This document shows positions 34,789-43,747 of a DNA stretch of 46,575 nucleotides, one piece after another. Source of the DNA: Prochlorococcus sp. AG-402-I23 (GTDB lineage: Bacteria; Cyanobacteriota; Cyanobacteriia; PCC-6307; Cyanobiaceae); assembly GCA_003216915.1 (NCBI GenBank), contig QCIB01000013.1:1-46575 (forward strand). Reading direction: 5' to 3'. The position numbers and the translations under genes were made by a program. The notes beneath the pieces were generated by a model. The model did no database searches and was not told where the DNA came from. It saw nothing but the letters and a program-made list of their open reading frames with translations. How positions within the stretch are numbered: position 1 is the stretch's first letter; each line of letters opens with the position of its first letter.

Positions 34789-35508
34789 CTAAGATTTGTA
34801 CTTATAGATTATTAGGCAATACAAAAAATTAAAAAATTCTTTCAATGGGAAAAGTAGGTAAGTTAAAGGGTTTGGACTAATAATTATTAAATAATTTTTT
34901 GAATTGGCTAAATCATACATTTTTTTTGAAACAAATTCTGGACTCATTATTCCAATAGGATTTAGTTCTGATTTAAAAGGCCCTAAGATGATTTTTTTAA
35001 TTATTAATTTTTTCTTTGTATTTTTGTTCAAAAGATTTTTTTTGAAAGAAACTAATTTGCCAATAAGGGATTTACTAATCTCATATGAAGGATTTAAAGC
35101 TGGTAATATTTCTGCTTCAGATGTGTTTATCCAAATCTCTTTTTTTATTAGAGAATCATTGGTTAGAGCAACATCTTCAAATAAATTTAAAAATTTGAAT
35201 TTGCTTAATGCATTTATTTCTATCGAATTTTCATAATTGGAATTTTCTCTACTCAAATCATAGATACCATGGTTCAAAATTAAAATATCTATCTTCTCTA
35301 ATTGTTTTTTTAATGACGACTCCTGCCCACATTTCCATTTAATCCATTCATTTGGAGATTCAAGATTTGTTTTATAATTAGTTTTACTATGAGTAAATCC
35401 AATCACTTTATATCCTTTTTTACGAAACAACTTTGTTAACTCTTTCCCTAGCGCACCTGAGGCTCCAGTAATGCCCACAGTTTTTACGTTTTTGGTTGAA
35501 TTTATCAT
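34789..35508 (-). CDS. Short-chain dehydrogenase/reductase family protein
   Basis: A 239-residue SDR protein. The dinucleotide loop is GITGASGALGKELTKLF (about 12-28), with NHGIYD as an NAG-like motif and YEISKSLIGKL giving the YxxxK catalytic pair. A serine (WINTSEAEI region) could complete the triad. The C-terminal part is unusual: ISPNPLTYLLFPLKEFFNFLYCLIIY looks like a membrane-associating helix (about 212-236). Substrate unknown. It is divergent from the P-loop/DRTGG gene across a 153-nt AT-rich spacer. The coenzyme assignment is from motif only. Confidence 0.82.
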   Translation of the reverse strand: MINSTKNVKTVGITGASGALGKELTKLFRKKGYKVIGFTHSKTNYKTNLESPNEWIKWKCGQESSLKKQLEKIDILILNHGIYDLSRENSNYENSIEINALSKFKFLNLFEDVALTNDSLIKKEIWINTSEAEILPALNPSYEISKSLIGKLVSFKKNLLNKNTKKKLIIKKIILGPFKSELNPIGIMSPEFVSKKMYDLANSKNYLIIISPNPLTYLLFPLKEFFNFLYCLIIYKYKS

Positions 35509-35661
35509 TTTGCTTGATTTTGATGAGATACCAATGAATTAAAATAAATTTACCAAAAAATAATTATTTATTTTTTATTTGATTAAAACTCATAAATAAA
35601 TATTTGTTTAGTTCTGAAAAAAATATTATCTTGAACTTATGGATAAATAATTTTACTTATT

Positions 35662-36771
35662 ATGAGCGATATATTATTAATTGGTTCATGTGAGCCATTT
35701 AGTGGTAAGTCTGCAATGGTTCTTGGGATAGCAAAAAGACTTTTAAAGGAGAAAAAGAAAGTACGTATAGGTAAACCGCTAGCAACATGTATTGAACTTA
35801 CTAATCTTCCTTCAATGTCCTATGAAGGATTAATAGATGATGATGTTAAGTTCATTGGATCTACATTAAATATCGGAGAGGAGAATTTAATTTCTTCAGT
35901 AGGATTATTGGATAATATTTCAGCTGAAAAAAGAATCTTTAATAAAGACTTACTCCCAGGAAAAGGGTTTGATCAAATTGAAGGTTTGGTTAATGATGAT
36001 TTTGAAGGTCTGAATATCTTAGAGGCTGCAGGGAGTCTTCATGAAGGTATGATTTATGGCTTAAGTCTCCCACAGCTTGCTAAGCATTTAGATGCTGAAG
36101 TTTTAATTGTGAATTTATGGGAAGATTGTAAAAGCGTGGATGCATTACTTGATGCTAAAAAACAATTAGGTGAGAAATTGGCTGGAGTTGTATTGAACGG
36201 AGTTTTGCCGCAAGAAGTCGAAAAAGTTAAAAATGAAATAATACCTTCTCTTAAAGATCTGGATATTGAAGTGTTTGGTGTGATGCCTAAATCACCACTA
36301 CTTAGAAGTGTCACCGTCGGTGAACTTGTAAGAAGACTAGATGCCCAAGTAATTTGTTGCCCTGAAAAAGATCAATTACTTGTTGAAACATTAAGTATAG
36401 GTGCAATGGGGGTAAATTCTGCAATGGAATTTTTCAGAAGAAGACGAAATATGGCTGTAGTTACTGGTGCTGATAGAACTGATATACAACTTGCTGCTTT
36501 GGAGGCTTCGACTCAATGTCTAATATTAACTGGTTTAGGAGATCCTTTGTCACAATTGATTCATAGAGCAGAGGAATTGGAGGTACCAATTTTAAAGGTG
36601 GAATTAGATACTCTTTCCTCCGTAGAAATTATTGAGCAAGCTTTTGGTCATGTCAGAATACATGAATCAATTAAAGCTTCTTATGCTATTCAATTAGTTG
36701 AAGAGCATGTAAATCTAAAAAGAATTCTCGAAAAGATAGATTTTCCCTGCAATTTTTCAGATAAATGCTAA
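35662..36771 (+). CDS. P-loop (BioD-like) plus DRTGG domain protein
   Basis: A 369-residue two-domain protein. The N-terminal half (about 1-210) is a dethiobiotin synthetase/CobB-type P-loop fold, with GSCEPFSGKSAMVLG at 7-21 and VLIVNLWEDCKSVDALLDAK. The C-terminal half (about 215-340) resembles a DRTGG domain (RNMAVVTGADRTDIQLAALE), which also occurs fused to bacterial phosphotransacetylases. No acyltransferase domain follows, so this is not a full Pta. The likely role is nucleotide-dependent regulation or an amidation/carboxylation step, both inference. It begins a probable operon with the 36797 gene (25-nt gap). Confidence 0.82.
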   Translation: MSDILLIGSCEPFSGKSAMVLGIAKRLLKEKKKVRIGKPLATCIELTNLPSMSYEGLIDDDVKFIGSTLNIGEENLISSVGLLDNISAEKRIFNKDLLPGKGFDQIEGLVNDDFEGLNILEAAGSLHEGMIYGLSLPQLAKHLDAEVLIVNLWEDCKSVDALLDAKKQLGEKLAGVVLNGVLPQEVEKVKNEIIPSLKDLDIEVFGVMPKSPLLRSVTVGELVRRLDAQVICCPEKDQLLVETLSIGAMGVNSAMEFFRRRRNMAVVTGADRTDIQLAALEASTQCLILTGLGDPLSQLIHRAEELEVPILKVELDTLSSVEIIEQAFGHVRIHESIKASYAIQLVEEHVNLKRILEKIDFPCNFSDKC

Positions 36772-36796
36772 TTTCAAATATAGTAACGATATTATT

Positions 36797-37309
36797 TTGA
36801 GTCGCTCTTTAGATCTGCCAGCAACTGAAGGCGTTGATGCCTTAGCTCAAGAACTTGCAAAACTCCAAGATAATGGGAAAAGGAGAATTGCTTTTTTGGG
36901 CAGTAGACACGTACCAGTTGTCGACATCCACTTAATTGAGTTGATAGCAAGGTCGCTAGCAGAGGAAGGACATAATATCCTTACTTCAGGATCTCAAGGT
37001 GTCAATGCAGCTGTTATTCGAGCTGTCTTAGATATTAATCCATCATTATTAACTGTCTTATTACCACAAAGTCTTGATAGACAAATGCCCGAAATAAAGG
37101 AGCAACTTGAGAGGGTTATGCATTTGGTTGAAAAAAGTGAAAATGATGAATTACCTTTGCCACTTGCAAGCAGTCTTTGTAATCAAGAAATTATCACTAG
37201 GTGCGATCAATTAATTTGCTTTGCTTTTCACGATAGTGAAACTTTGCTTAATAGTTGTAGGTGCGCTGAAGAAATGGGGAAAGTGGTTAGTTTGTTATTT
37301 TTCGATTAA
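36797..37309 (+). CDS. DprA/LOG-like Rossmann-fold protein
   Basis: A 170-residue protein with a single Rossmann-like domain. Glycine-containing loops are RRIAFLGSRHVPVV and ILTSGSQGVNAAVIRAVL; later TRCDQLICFAFHD and CRCAEEMGKVVSLLFF fit the LOG/DprA (SMF) superfamily. It lacks the full-length DprA arrangement with its flanking SAM and winged-helix domains, so DNA uptake function should not be assumed. The start is TTG 36797 (SRSLDLP...). It follows the P-loop/DRTGG gene by 25 nt, indicating co-transcription and possibly a common nucleotide ligand. Confidence 0.75.
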   Translation: MSRSLDLPATEGVDALAQELAKLQDNGKRRIAFLGSRHVPVVDIHLIELIARSLAEEGHNILTSGSQGVNAAVIRAVLDINPSLLTVLLPQSLDRQMPEIKEQLERVMHLVEKSENDELPLPLASSLCNQEIITRCDQLICFAFHDSETLLNSCRCAEEMGKVVSLLFFD

Positions 37310-37374
37310 ATAAACTATTCCCCCTTATTAAAAGATGATTTATGCTAAAAATATTTAGCGTTTAATAATTTACT

Positions 37375-37872
37375 ATGGCAGAAAGTTTTTCATTTGATGT
37401 AATTTCTGATTTTAATAGACAAGAATTAGTCAACACTTTGGATCAAGTAAAAAGGGAAATTTCTCAACGTTACGATCTGAAGGGCACAGACACCTCAGTT
37501 GAATTAGATAAAGAAAATATTTTTATAATCACCAATAGCGAACTAACCTTAAATGCTGTCAATGACATAATTAGACAAAAGGCAATAAAAAGAAACTTAT
37601 CTCTAAAAATATTTGACTACGGTGAAATTGAAATGGTTAGTGGCAATAGAATTAAACAGACAATTTTATTAAAACAAGGAATTAAACAAGAAATTGCAAA
37701 AAAAATCAGTAAAAATATTAGAGATCAAATAAAAAAAATCAATGTCAGTATCAATGGAGAAACACTCAGAGTTGCTAGTAAGAATAAAAACGATCTTCAA
37801 TTAGCAATTAAGCTTGTTCGTGAGTTGGAAGAGTCTTTGAACATCCCTCTAAAAGCTAATAACTTTAGATAA
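37375..37872 (+). CDS. yajQ: YajQ family nucleotide-binding protein
   Basis: A 165-residue protein of the YajQ/DUF520 family. Signatures are SFDVISDFNRQELVNTLDQV at the N-terminus, ISQRYDLKGTDTSVEL, and VSINGETLRVASKNKNDLQ. The fold has two ferredoxin-like domains. Members bind nucleotides, and some bind cyclic-di-GMP and regulate transcription in proteobacteria; no such role is shown for this group. It begins 65 nt after the DprA-like gene and 26 nt before the 69-residue gene, so it may be in the same transcript. Full length. Confidence 0.93.
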   Translation: MAESFSFDVISDFNRQELVNTLDQVKREISQRYDLKGTDTSVELDKENIFIITNSELTLNAVNDIIRQKAIKRNLSLKIFDYGEIEMVSGNRIKQTILLKQGIKQEIAKKISKNIRDQIKKINVSINGETLRVASKNKNDLQLAIKLVRELEESLNIPLKANNFR

Positions 37873-37898
37873 GATCTTTAGTAGGATTATTTTAAAAT

Positions 37899-38108
37899 AT
37901 GGCAAATAACTCAGAAACTCTTATTAAATCATTGATTAAGAAAGTAAAAGAATATCCTCGTTTTTCCAAAGAAGAAATAGAGAAATTTTGTTGGATGGCG
38001 GTACATGAGCATAAGCATGGTGTTTTACCCTCTGAATATGACATTAGGGAGATAGATGAGGAACTTTATTTGAAACTTTTGCAAGAATTTAAATCAAATA
38101 TCTACTGA
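37899..38108 (+). CDS. Small unknown soluble protein, 69 residues
   Basis: A 69-residue protein beginning MANNSETLIKSLIKKVKEYP. It is predicted to be all-helical and charged, with an aromatic patch (CWMAVHEHKHGVLPSEYDI) and no membrane span. I recognise no family. It lies 26 nt after yajQ and is followed by a 110-nt spacer, making it the likely last gene of the 35662-38108 run. The HEHKH cluster could bind metal, but the spacing matches no motif I can name. Confidence 0.65.
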   Translation: MANNSETLIKSLIKKVKEYPRFSKEEIEKFCWMAVHEHKHGVLPSEYDIREIDEELYLKLLQEFKSNIY

Positions 38109-38218
38109 TAAATATCTATATTAAAATTTACAATTATTAAAAAAACATTTTAATTAAATGTCTTATTAATGCACTAATTAGTCTATTTAAATATGATTAA
38201 CTATAAAGATAAAATTTA

Positions 38219-39022
38219 ATGTCTACATCCTTTAAAAATGTCACACCAACAGGTCCTGGTGGGACAGCAACATTATTGATTGTATTGTCTTTTACTGGTT
38301 TTCTTTTACTCACACAATCTTTATTTGTAGTACCTTCTGGACAAGTTGCAGTTGTTACAACACTTGGGAAAGTAAGTGGCCCCTCTAGGAGAGCTGGTTT
38401 AAACTTTAAACTCCCATTTGTTCAGTCTGTATATCCATTTGATATAAAAACTCAAGTTCAACCCGAAAAATTTGAAACTTTAACTAAAGATCTTCAAGTT
38501 ATTAGGGCTACAGCTACTGTTAAGTATTCAGTAAAGCCTAACGAAGCAGGAAGGATTTTTGCAACAATTGCAAGCAGAAATAGCGATGTTTATCAGAAAA
38601 TTGTTCAGCCATCTTTGCTAAAAGCCCTAAAATCAGTCTTTTCTCAATATGAGCTTGAAACAATTGCTACTGAATTCGCTGTTATTTCTGAGAAAGTTGG
38701 AGATACCGTTGCACAAGAACTAAATTCATTCGATTATGTAGATGTAAAAAGTTTAGATCTCACGGGATTAGAGATCGCTGAAGAATATAGAGCTGCGATT
38801 GAACAAAAGCAAATAGCTGGTCAGCAATTACTAAGAGCAAAGACAGAAGTTGAAATTGCAGAACAAGAAGCACTTAGATATGAGACATTAAATAGAAGTC
38901 TCGACGATCAGGTACTTTTCAAATTATTTCTCGACAAATGGGATGGCAGTACACAAGTTGTACCTGGCTTACCAGGTTCAGAAGGAGGTTCTCCCCCAGT
39001 AATAGTTGGTGGTAGAAGATAA
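38219..39022 (+). CDS. SPFH/Band 7 (prohibitin-like) membrane protein
   Basis: A 267-residue protein. One N-terminal membrane anchor (about 15-38, LLIVLSFTGFLLLTQSLFVV) precedes the SPFH domain: VPSGQVAVVTTLGKVSGPS, FKLPFVQSVYPFDIKTQVQP, and TKDLQVIRATATVKYSV. A helical region with EIAEEYRAAIEQKQIAGQQ and AEQEALRYETL follows, and the Gly/Pro-rich C-terminus ends in VPGLPGSEGGSPPV. Prohibitin homologues form large ring complexes at the membrane and control proteases such as FtsH. The start is ATG 38219. A terminator shared with hemL follows. Confidence 0.92.
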   Translation: MSTSFKNVTPTGPGGTATLLIVLSFTGFLLLTQSLFVVPSGQVAVVTTLGKVSGPSRRAGLNFKLPFVQSVYPFDIKTQVQPEKFETLTKDLQVIRATATVKYSVKPNEAGRIFATIASRNSDVYQKIVQPSLLKALKSVFSQYELETIATEFAVISEKVGDTVAQELNSFDYVDVKSLDLTGLEIAEEYRAAIEQKQIAGQQLLRAKTEVEIAEQEALRYETLNRSLDDQVLFKLFLDKWDGSTQVVPGLPGSEGGSPPVIVGGRR

Positions 39023-39050
39023 TTACTTAGAAATAATCTTTCAAAATTTT

Positions 39051-39097
39051 TAATCATTTACTTAATTTTTCTTTAAGAAAAGACAAGTAAATGATTA
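39051..39097. terminator. Two-way hairpin between the SPFH gene and hemL
   Basis: TAATCATTTACTT (39051-39063) and AAGTAAATGATTA (39085-39097) form a perfect 13-bp inverted repeat. The 21-nt interval contains a further small palindrome (TTTTC...GAAAA), so the folded RNA is a long stem. The right arm includes the hemL TAA codon. No long T tract follows on the plus strand, so its efficiency is uncertain, but position between convergent genes fits termination. Confidence 0.6.
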
Positions 39098-40396
39098 TCT
39101 CTTTATTGCATTGAAAGATTCGTCAAAAGCCTCGATAGTTTTATCAATTTCTACTTCGCTGTGAGCTAGTGATGTGAAACCAGCTTCGAAGGGACTTGGC
39201 GCTAGGTAAATTCCTCGTCGAAGCATTTCTCTATGCAACTTACCAAAGAGTTCGGCATCATTTGTTTTGGCCTCATCAAAGTTCCTAACTGGCCCATCGC
39301 ATAAGAAAAATCCAAACATAGCACTTACACTTCCACCATTAATAGCGATACCGTTATTTTCTGCAGACTGAATTATCCCCTCGATTAATCTAGAAGTTGT
39401 TAAATCAAGTTTATCGTACGTACCATCTTGTTTAAGCAGTTCGAGAGTTTTTATTCCAGCAGTCATTGCAAGAGGATTGCCGCTCAAAGTACCTGCTTGG
39501 TATACCGGTCCTGAAGGCGCTACCATTGACATTATTTCTTTCTTGCCTCCATAAGCTCCAACAGGTAGGCCTCCACCAATTACTTTTCCAAGGGTGGTTA
39601 AATCAGGAGTAACCCCAAACTTTTCTTGAGCGCCTCCATAACTTATTCTGAATCCAGTCATTACTTCGTCAAAAACTAATAAGGATCCATTCTCAGTGGT
39701 TAATTCCCTTAATCCTTCCAAGAAACCAGGTTCTGGAGTAATAAATCCAGCATTACCAACGATAGGCTCGAGTATAACTCCCGAAATGGCATCAGGATTT
39801 TCAGAAAATAATTTTTTTACTGCTTCAAGGTCATTGTAGGGTGCAGTAAGTGTGTTAGCAGTTGTTGTCCGTGGAACACCTGGAGAATCTGGTAAACCCA
39901 GAGTGGCTACACCAGATCCTGCTTTCACTAAAAACATATCCGCATGACCGTGATAGCAACCGTCAAATTTAATAACTTTATCTCTTCCAGTAAATGCTCG
40001 CATGAGTCTCAAAACAGCCATGCATGCCTCAGTTCCACTATTAACAAATCTAACCATTTCTACAGATGGGACTGCATCTATTACCATTTCAGCAAGTTTG
40101 TTCTCTAGAACGCATGGAGCACCAAAGCTCGTGCCTTTCTCAATTGCTTCCTGTAATGCCGTTGTGACTTCAGGGTGGGCATGTCCACATATAGCCGGCC
40201 CCCAGCTTCCTATATAGTCGATATATCTATTTCCATCAATATCCCAAGCGAAAGGACCTTTGACTCTATCAAAAACAATTGGCTGGCCACCTACAGACTT
40301 AAAAGCTCTTACTGGAGAGCTAACTCCTCCTGGCATTAATTGTTGGGCTGCAGAGAAAATTTCTTCAGATTTTGTGTAATTTAATATGTCAGTCAC
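39095..40396 (-). CDS. hemL: Glutamate-1-semialdehyde 2,1-aminomutase
   Basis: A 433-residue PLP enzyme of aminotransferase class [21 protein letters not shown] is the N-terminal hallmark, [19 protein letters not shown] lies near residue 125, the PLP-binding [12 protein letters not shown] near 240, and the Schiff-base Lys sits in [17 protein letters not shown] near 267. It converts glutamate-1-semialdehyde to 5-aminolevulinate, the committed precursor of chlorophyll, heme and corrinoids. The start is GTG 40396. A 224-nt upstream region carries a plausible promoter. Full length and all key residues present. Confidence 0.97.
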   Translation of the reverse strand: MTDILNYTKSEEIFSAAQQLMPGGVSSPVRAFKSVGGQPIVFDRVKGPFAWDIDGNRYIDYIGSWGPAICGHAHPEVTTALQEAIEKGTSFGAPCVLENKLAEMVIDAVPSVEMVRFVNSGTEACMAVLRLMRAFTGRDKVIKFDGCYHGHADMFLVKAGSGVATLGLPDSPGVPRTTTANTLTAPYNDLEAVKKLFSENPDAISGVILEPIVGNAGFITPEPGFLEGLRELTTENGSLLVFDEVMTGFRISYGGAQEKFGVTPDLTTLGKVIGGGLPVGAYGGKKEIMSMVAPSGPVYQAGTLSGNPLAMTAGIKTLELLKQDGTYDKLDLTTSRLIEGIIQSAENNGIAINGGSVSAMFGFFLCDGPVRNFDEAKTNDAELFGKLHREMLRRGIYLAPSPFEAGFTSLAHSEVEIDKTIEAFDESFNAIKR

Positions 40397-40620
40397 AATT
40401 TAGCTAAATGATGTTTTAAAAAATCTTGTCATGTTCTAAATTAGAAATAAGTAAAAATTTTGTCAATCAGATTGAAATTCTACATTATGATATTTTTATT
40501 GCGATATTTTGGATTGTAAATTATTAATTTTAAAGAAATCATAATAAAAAACAATATTACTTTAGATAACTCTTTATTAATAAGCGTTTTCAGGTATTAA
40601 AGAAATTCAATTTATTTTAT
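40397..40620. promoter_or_regulatory. hemL upstream region with candidate promoter
   Basis: This 224-nt stretch between xthA (3' end) and hemL (5' end) has no credible gene. On the minus strand a perfect TTGACA (40461-40466) is followed 15 nt later by TCTAAT (40440-40445, five of six). This would start hemL transcription near 40433, with a leader of about 37 nt. The 15-nt spacing is short of the ideal 17. The rest, 40467-40620, is AT-rich and shows nothing else clear. Confidence 0.4.
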
Positions 40621-41466
40621 TTATATTTCGAAGAAATTATCCTCATCCTCAAAAAAATCTACATTTATGTCGTTTAAGTTAAGATCTATCATTACTGGGG
40701 CATGATCACTTGGACGCAAATTACCTCTAGGTGAGCTGTCTATGACACAACTTTTTAGTTTTGATGACAATTCTTTGCTGATATATATATGGTCTATTCT
40801 CCAACCTCTATTTAATTCAAATGCGTTATTACGGTAATCCCACCAACTCCAATGGCCAGTATTTTGTTCAAAAATCCTAAACGAATCTATTAATCTTTTT
40901 TTCAGAACACTATTTAGTGCATTTCTCTCTATCTCAGATGCCATTATTCCTCCTTCATATTTCTTTGGATCATGAATATCTAAGTTAGATGGAGCAATAT
41001 TAAAATCACCCATAAGACAAATTAATTCTCCTTTTTTTTCTTGGTCATCCAAAAATGAAGCTAAACAATTTAACCAATTAATTTTGTATTCGAACTTACT
41101 AGATTCTATAGAAGAGCCGTTTGGCACGTAAACATTTATAATTTTAATACCATTAATATCAGCAGATATCAATCTTTTTTGATCTAGAAAAATTTCGATA
41201 TTTTGATTAAATTCGATACAACCGTAAAATCCTTTTTTAACATTTTCTGGCTTTATTTTAGAAATAATAGCTACTCCATTGTATGATTTTTGCCCGTAGA
41301 CCTCCACTGAGTAACCTAATTTTTCAAAAGGTTCAATAGGGAAACTATCATCCATCACTTTTGTTTCCTGCAAACATAGAATATCTGGATTGGCATTATT
41401 AATCCAATCTATTATCTGTGAAAGTCTTGTTCTTATAGAGTTAACATTCCAAGTTGCTATTAACAA
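40621..41466 (-). CDS. xthA: Exodeoxyribonuclease III (AP endonuclease family)
   Basis: A 281-residue exonuclease-endonuclease-phosphatase fold enzyme. It opens IATWNVNSIRTRLSQIIDW, followed by DILCLQETKV (metal-binding Glu), GVAIISK, NVYVPNGS, GDFNIAP (Asn/Asp pair), WSWWDYR and the C-terminal RPSDHAPVMIDL with the catalytic Asp-His. It cleaves at abasic sites and removes 3' blocks in base excision repair. The start is TTG 41466 with Met-Leu-Ile-Ala-Thr-Trp-Asn; no ATG is available. A short acidic C-terminal tail (FFEDEDNFFEI) is extra to the usual enzyme. Confidence 0.94.
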   Translation of the reverse strand: MLIATWNVNSIRTRLSQIIDWINNANPDILCLQETKVMDDSFPIEPFEKLGYSVEVYGQKSYNGVAIISKIKPENVKKGFYGCIEFNQNIEIFLDQKRLISADINGIKIINVYVPNGSSIESSKFEYKINWLNCLASFLDDQEKKGELICLMGDFNIAPSNLDIHDPKKYEGGIMASEIERNALNSVLKKRLIDSFRIFEQNTGHWSWWDYRNNAFELNRGWRIDHIYISKELSSKLKSCVIDSSPRGNLRPSDHAPVMIDLNLNDINVDFFEDEDNFFEI

Positions 41467-41537
41467 ATTTCTGCAAATTATGTAAAATTAAACTAGCAAA
41501 AAATTTTTGGTGTTAAAGAATTTTGAAATTAAATAAA

Positions 41538-41822
41538 ATGAAAAATTATTTTTGCAAAAGCCTGCCTAGACCGATAACTTTTGTAATCTTTATTACTTTA
41601 TTAATTTCCTTAAAAGGTGATTACCTAAATGCTGAATATTTATTTGAAGAATTAGAAATTGATACCTCAACTAAAACAGAAGATGATAGTTCAGTTATTC
41701 CAACTAATCCTTTTGAACTTGTGGAAATGATTAGGAGACAAAATAGTATGAATGATGCGACTGATCCTTCTGATGCAATTGACGATGCGTTAAAGTCTTT
41801 TAATAGTTTGGAGGGAAATTAA
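41538..41822 (+). CDS. Small exported protein of unknown function
   Basis: About 94 residues from ATG 41538; a TTG at 41523 would add five. The N-terminus is a signal peptide-like segment (basic, then ITFVIFITLLISLKGDYLNA), with cleavage likely after LNA. The remainder is acidic and polar: EYLFEELEIDTSTKTEDDSS, then NPFELVEMIRRQNSMND. No Cys, so it is not a lipoprotein. I recognise no family. It is divergent from xthA and followed after 40 nt by another unknown gene on the same strand. Confidence 0.62.
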   Translation: MKNYFCKSLPRPITFVIFITLLISLKGDYLNAEYLFEELEIDTSTKTEDDSSVIPTNPFELVEMIRRQNSMNDATDPSDAIDDALKSFNSLEGN

Positions 41823-41862
41823 GAAATTTAATACGATAAATTGTTATTTTCAAATTTTTAAT

Positions 41863-42462
41863 ATGTTAAAAAACCCTATCCCAAAAGTTACTAACCAATT
41901 ACAGCATAGAGCAATAGGTATTATTAATGGTAAATTCACTCCCCTTAGTAGTGAGCGATTAAATAAAGGCTTTTTGATCGACAATAAAGATGAAAAAATT
42001 GAAACAGTAATACTAGGTAAAGCATTATCACTTTTAAAAAAGCATATTGATTTAAAGAAAAGTTACTATTGGATTGTTTATCCAAAGAATAAAAATACTC
42101 AAAACCTGCATTTGCAGGTTGCAGGTATCTGGGATCCCTATCAATTGAATGATTTTCCTAATGATTCTTCAAAAACTAACTTCTCAAAATTATTAGAAGA
42201 ATTAGATCTAAAAGATAATTATTTTTCTGTTAGAGGAGAATTAGTTTTTGTCAACACTCAAAAGAAAGAAATTGTTATTAAAATTAGCCCTGCTACAAAG
42301 TCAAAAAATTTAAAAAATAAAAATTTTAAATTAGTCATTAAAGGAGAACTTTCTCTTGAACTTCTGCATAGCTTTGTAAGTTTAGATATCAATAGAGATG
42401 GGAATTCCTTGAAATTAATAAAGTACGAAGTCATTGAAAAAAATCTTTCTAGAAATAACTAG
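41863..42462 (+). CDS. Unknown 199-residue cytosolic protein
   Basis: A 199-residue, Lys-rich soluble protein with no signal peptide or membrane span. Recognisable features are HRAIGIINGKFTPLSSERLN near residue 17, SYYWIVYPKNKNTQNLHLQV near 69, VRGELVFVNTQKKEIVIKI and FKLVIKGELS, all alternating strands. This suggests a small beta-rich, possibly OB-like fold. I assign no function. It ends 52 nt before larC. The steady strand pattern and uninterrupted frame support a real gene. Confidence 0.68.
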   Translation: MLKNPIPKVTNQLQHRAIGIINGKFTPLSSERLNKGFLIDNKDEKIETVILGKALSLLKKHIDLKKSYYWIVYPKNKNTQNLHLQVAGIWDPYQLNDFPNDSSKTNFSKLLEELDLKDNYFSVRGELVFVNTQKKEIVIKISPATKSKNLKNKNFKLVIKGELSLELLHSFVSLDINRDGNSLKLIKYEVIEKNLSRNN

Positions 42463-42514
42463 AATGAAAGGTTGATTTCCACCTCAATTTTACCAGTCAA
42501 GAAATCTTTGATTT

Positions 42515-43747
42515 ATGGATGATGTTTTAATTGAATGTTCTCCAGGTGTCTCTGGAGATATGTTGTTAGGAGCTTTTTATGATTTAGGGGTGCCTAAAAA
42601 AGTTATTGAACAGCCACTTATTGATCTTGGATTAAAGGATCTATATCAACTTGACTTTGAGGATTCAAAAAGTTGTTCAATCCGAGGCATCAAGGCAAAG
42701 GTTGAGAATATTGATTGTAGTCCTATCAAAAGAACTTGGAGAAATATTAAGGAACTTATTTTAAATGGCCACTTAGAAGATAAATTAAAAAAAATAATTT
42801 ATGAAGTATTTGAATCTTTAGCAACTGCGGAAGGAAAAGTTCATGGCATTAAATCTGATGATGTTCATTTTCATGAAATTGGAGCTATAGATTCATTGGT
42901 GGATATCATTGGGGTATGTGCTTCATTGAATTACTTAAATCCAAAGAGGGTTTATTGTAATGAACCAATGTTGGGTAAAGGTTTTGTTCAAACTGAACAT
43001 GGAAAATTATCTGTACCACCTCCTGCTGTAATAGAGCTAATAAGACAAAAAAATATCAAGGTTTTATCAAACCGTGACTCAATAGAGGGTGAACTCTCAA
43101 CACCTACTGGCATTGCTTTACTTGCTAACTTAGTCGACTATATTGAACCTCCTTTAAAATTTTCTATTAACTCTTATGGAGTAGGCATTGGTAATCTAAA
43201 ATTTCCATTCCCTAATTTGGTAAGAGTTTATAAAATTACTTCATTTGAGGATTCCTCTTTTAACGATAATGAACAAATTAGTCCAAAGTGTGAAGAGATA
43301 TCTATTCAAGAAGCATGGATTGATGATCAAACACCCGAAGATATATCTAATTTTGTAGAGAAACTGAGAATTGAGGGAGCTTACGACGTTTCCTATCAAG
43401 CTATCAATATGAAAAAAAATAGAATTGGATTTTCTATTCAAGCAATCTTGCCCATTGAGAAAAAAGAATTTTTTAGGCGATTATGGTTTGATTATTCCAG
43501 TACCATTGGGGTTCGTGAAAGGATCCAATCTAGGTGGATATTACTGAGACGTAGGGGAGAATGTTTAACGACTTTTGGAAATATAAAAGTTAAACAAACT
43601 TTGAAACCTGATGGATCAATAAATATGAAACCTGAAAATGATGAGGTTTTGAGATTAAAATTAAAGCATAAAATATCAACTTACGAAATAAGAAAAATAA
43701 TAAAAGAGTCAAGTAAGAAATTTAAAGCATTTGAAAACTGGAAATGA
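42515..43747 (+). CDS. larC: LarC-type nickel insertion protein (DUF111 family)
   Basis: A 410-residue protein. The family start is IECSPGVSGDMLLGAFYDLG, followed by VHFHEIGAIDSLVDIIGVC (near 125), which holds His residues, LSVPPPAVIEL and STPTGIALLANLV. LarC inserts Ni into the pincer cofactor made by LarB and LarE for lactate racemase and related enzymes. Neither larB nor larE is in this window. Here larC is one continuous frame, unlike the split larC1/larC2 of Lactobacillus. Its stop overlaps the next gene start by 4 nt (ATGA). Prochlorococcus uses Ni in superoxide dismutase and in urease in some strains, so another Ni role is conceivable. Confidence 0.87.
   Translation: MDDVLIECSPGVSGDMLLGAFYDLGVPKKVIEQPLIDLGLKDLYQLDFEDSKSCSIRGIKAKVENIDCSPIKRTWRNIKELILNGHLEDKLKKIIYEVFESLATAEGKVHGIKSDDVHFHEIGAIDSLVDIIGVCASLNYLNPKRVYCNEPMLGKGFVQTEHGKLSVPPPAVIELIRQKNIKVLSNRDSIEGELSTPTGIALLANLVDYIEPPLKFSINSYGVGIGNLKFPFPNLVRVYKITSFEDSSFNDNEQISPKCEEISIQEAWIDDQTPEDISNFVEKLRIEGAYDVSYQAINMKKNRIGFSIQAILPIEKKEFFRRLWFDYSSTIGVRERIQSRWILLRRRGECLTTFGNIKVKQTLKPDGSINMKPENDEVLRLKLKHKISTYEIRKIIKESSKKFKAFENWK

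Noticed and set aside
34904-35236. 110-residue plus-strand frame
   Set aside because: It lies wholly opposite the SDR gene, whose motifs are intact, and shows only hydrophobic antisense-like composition.
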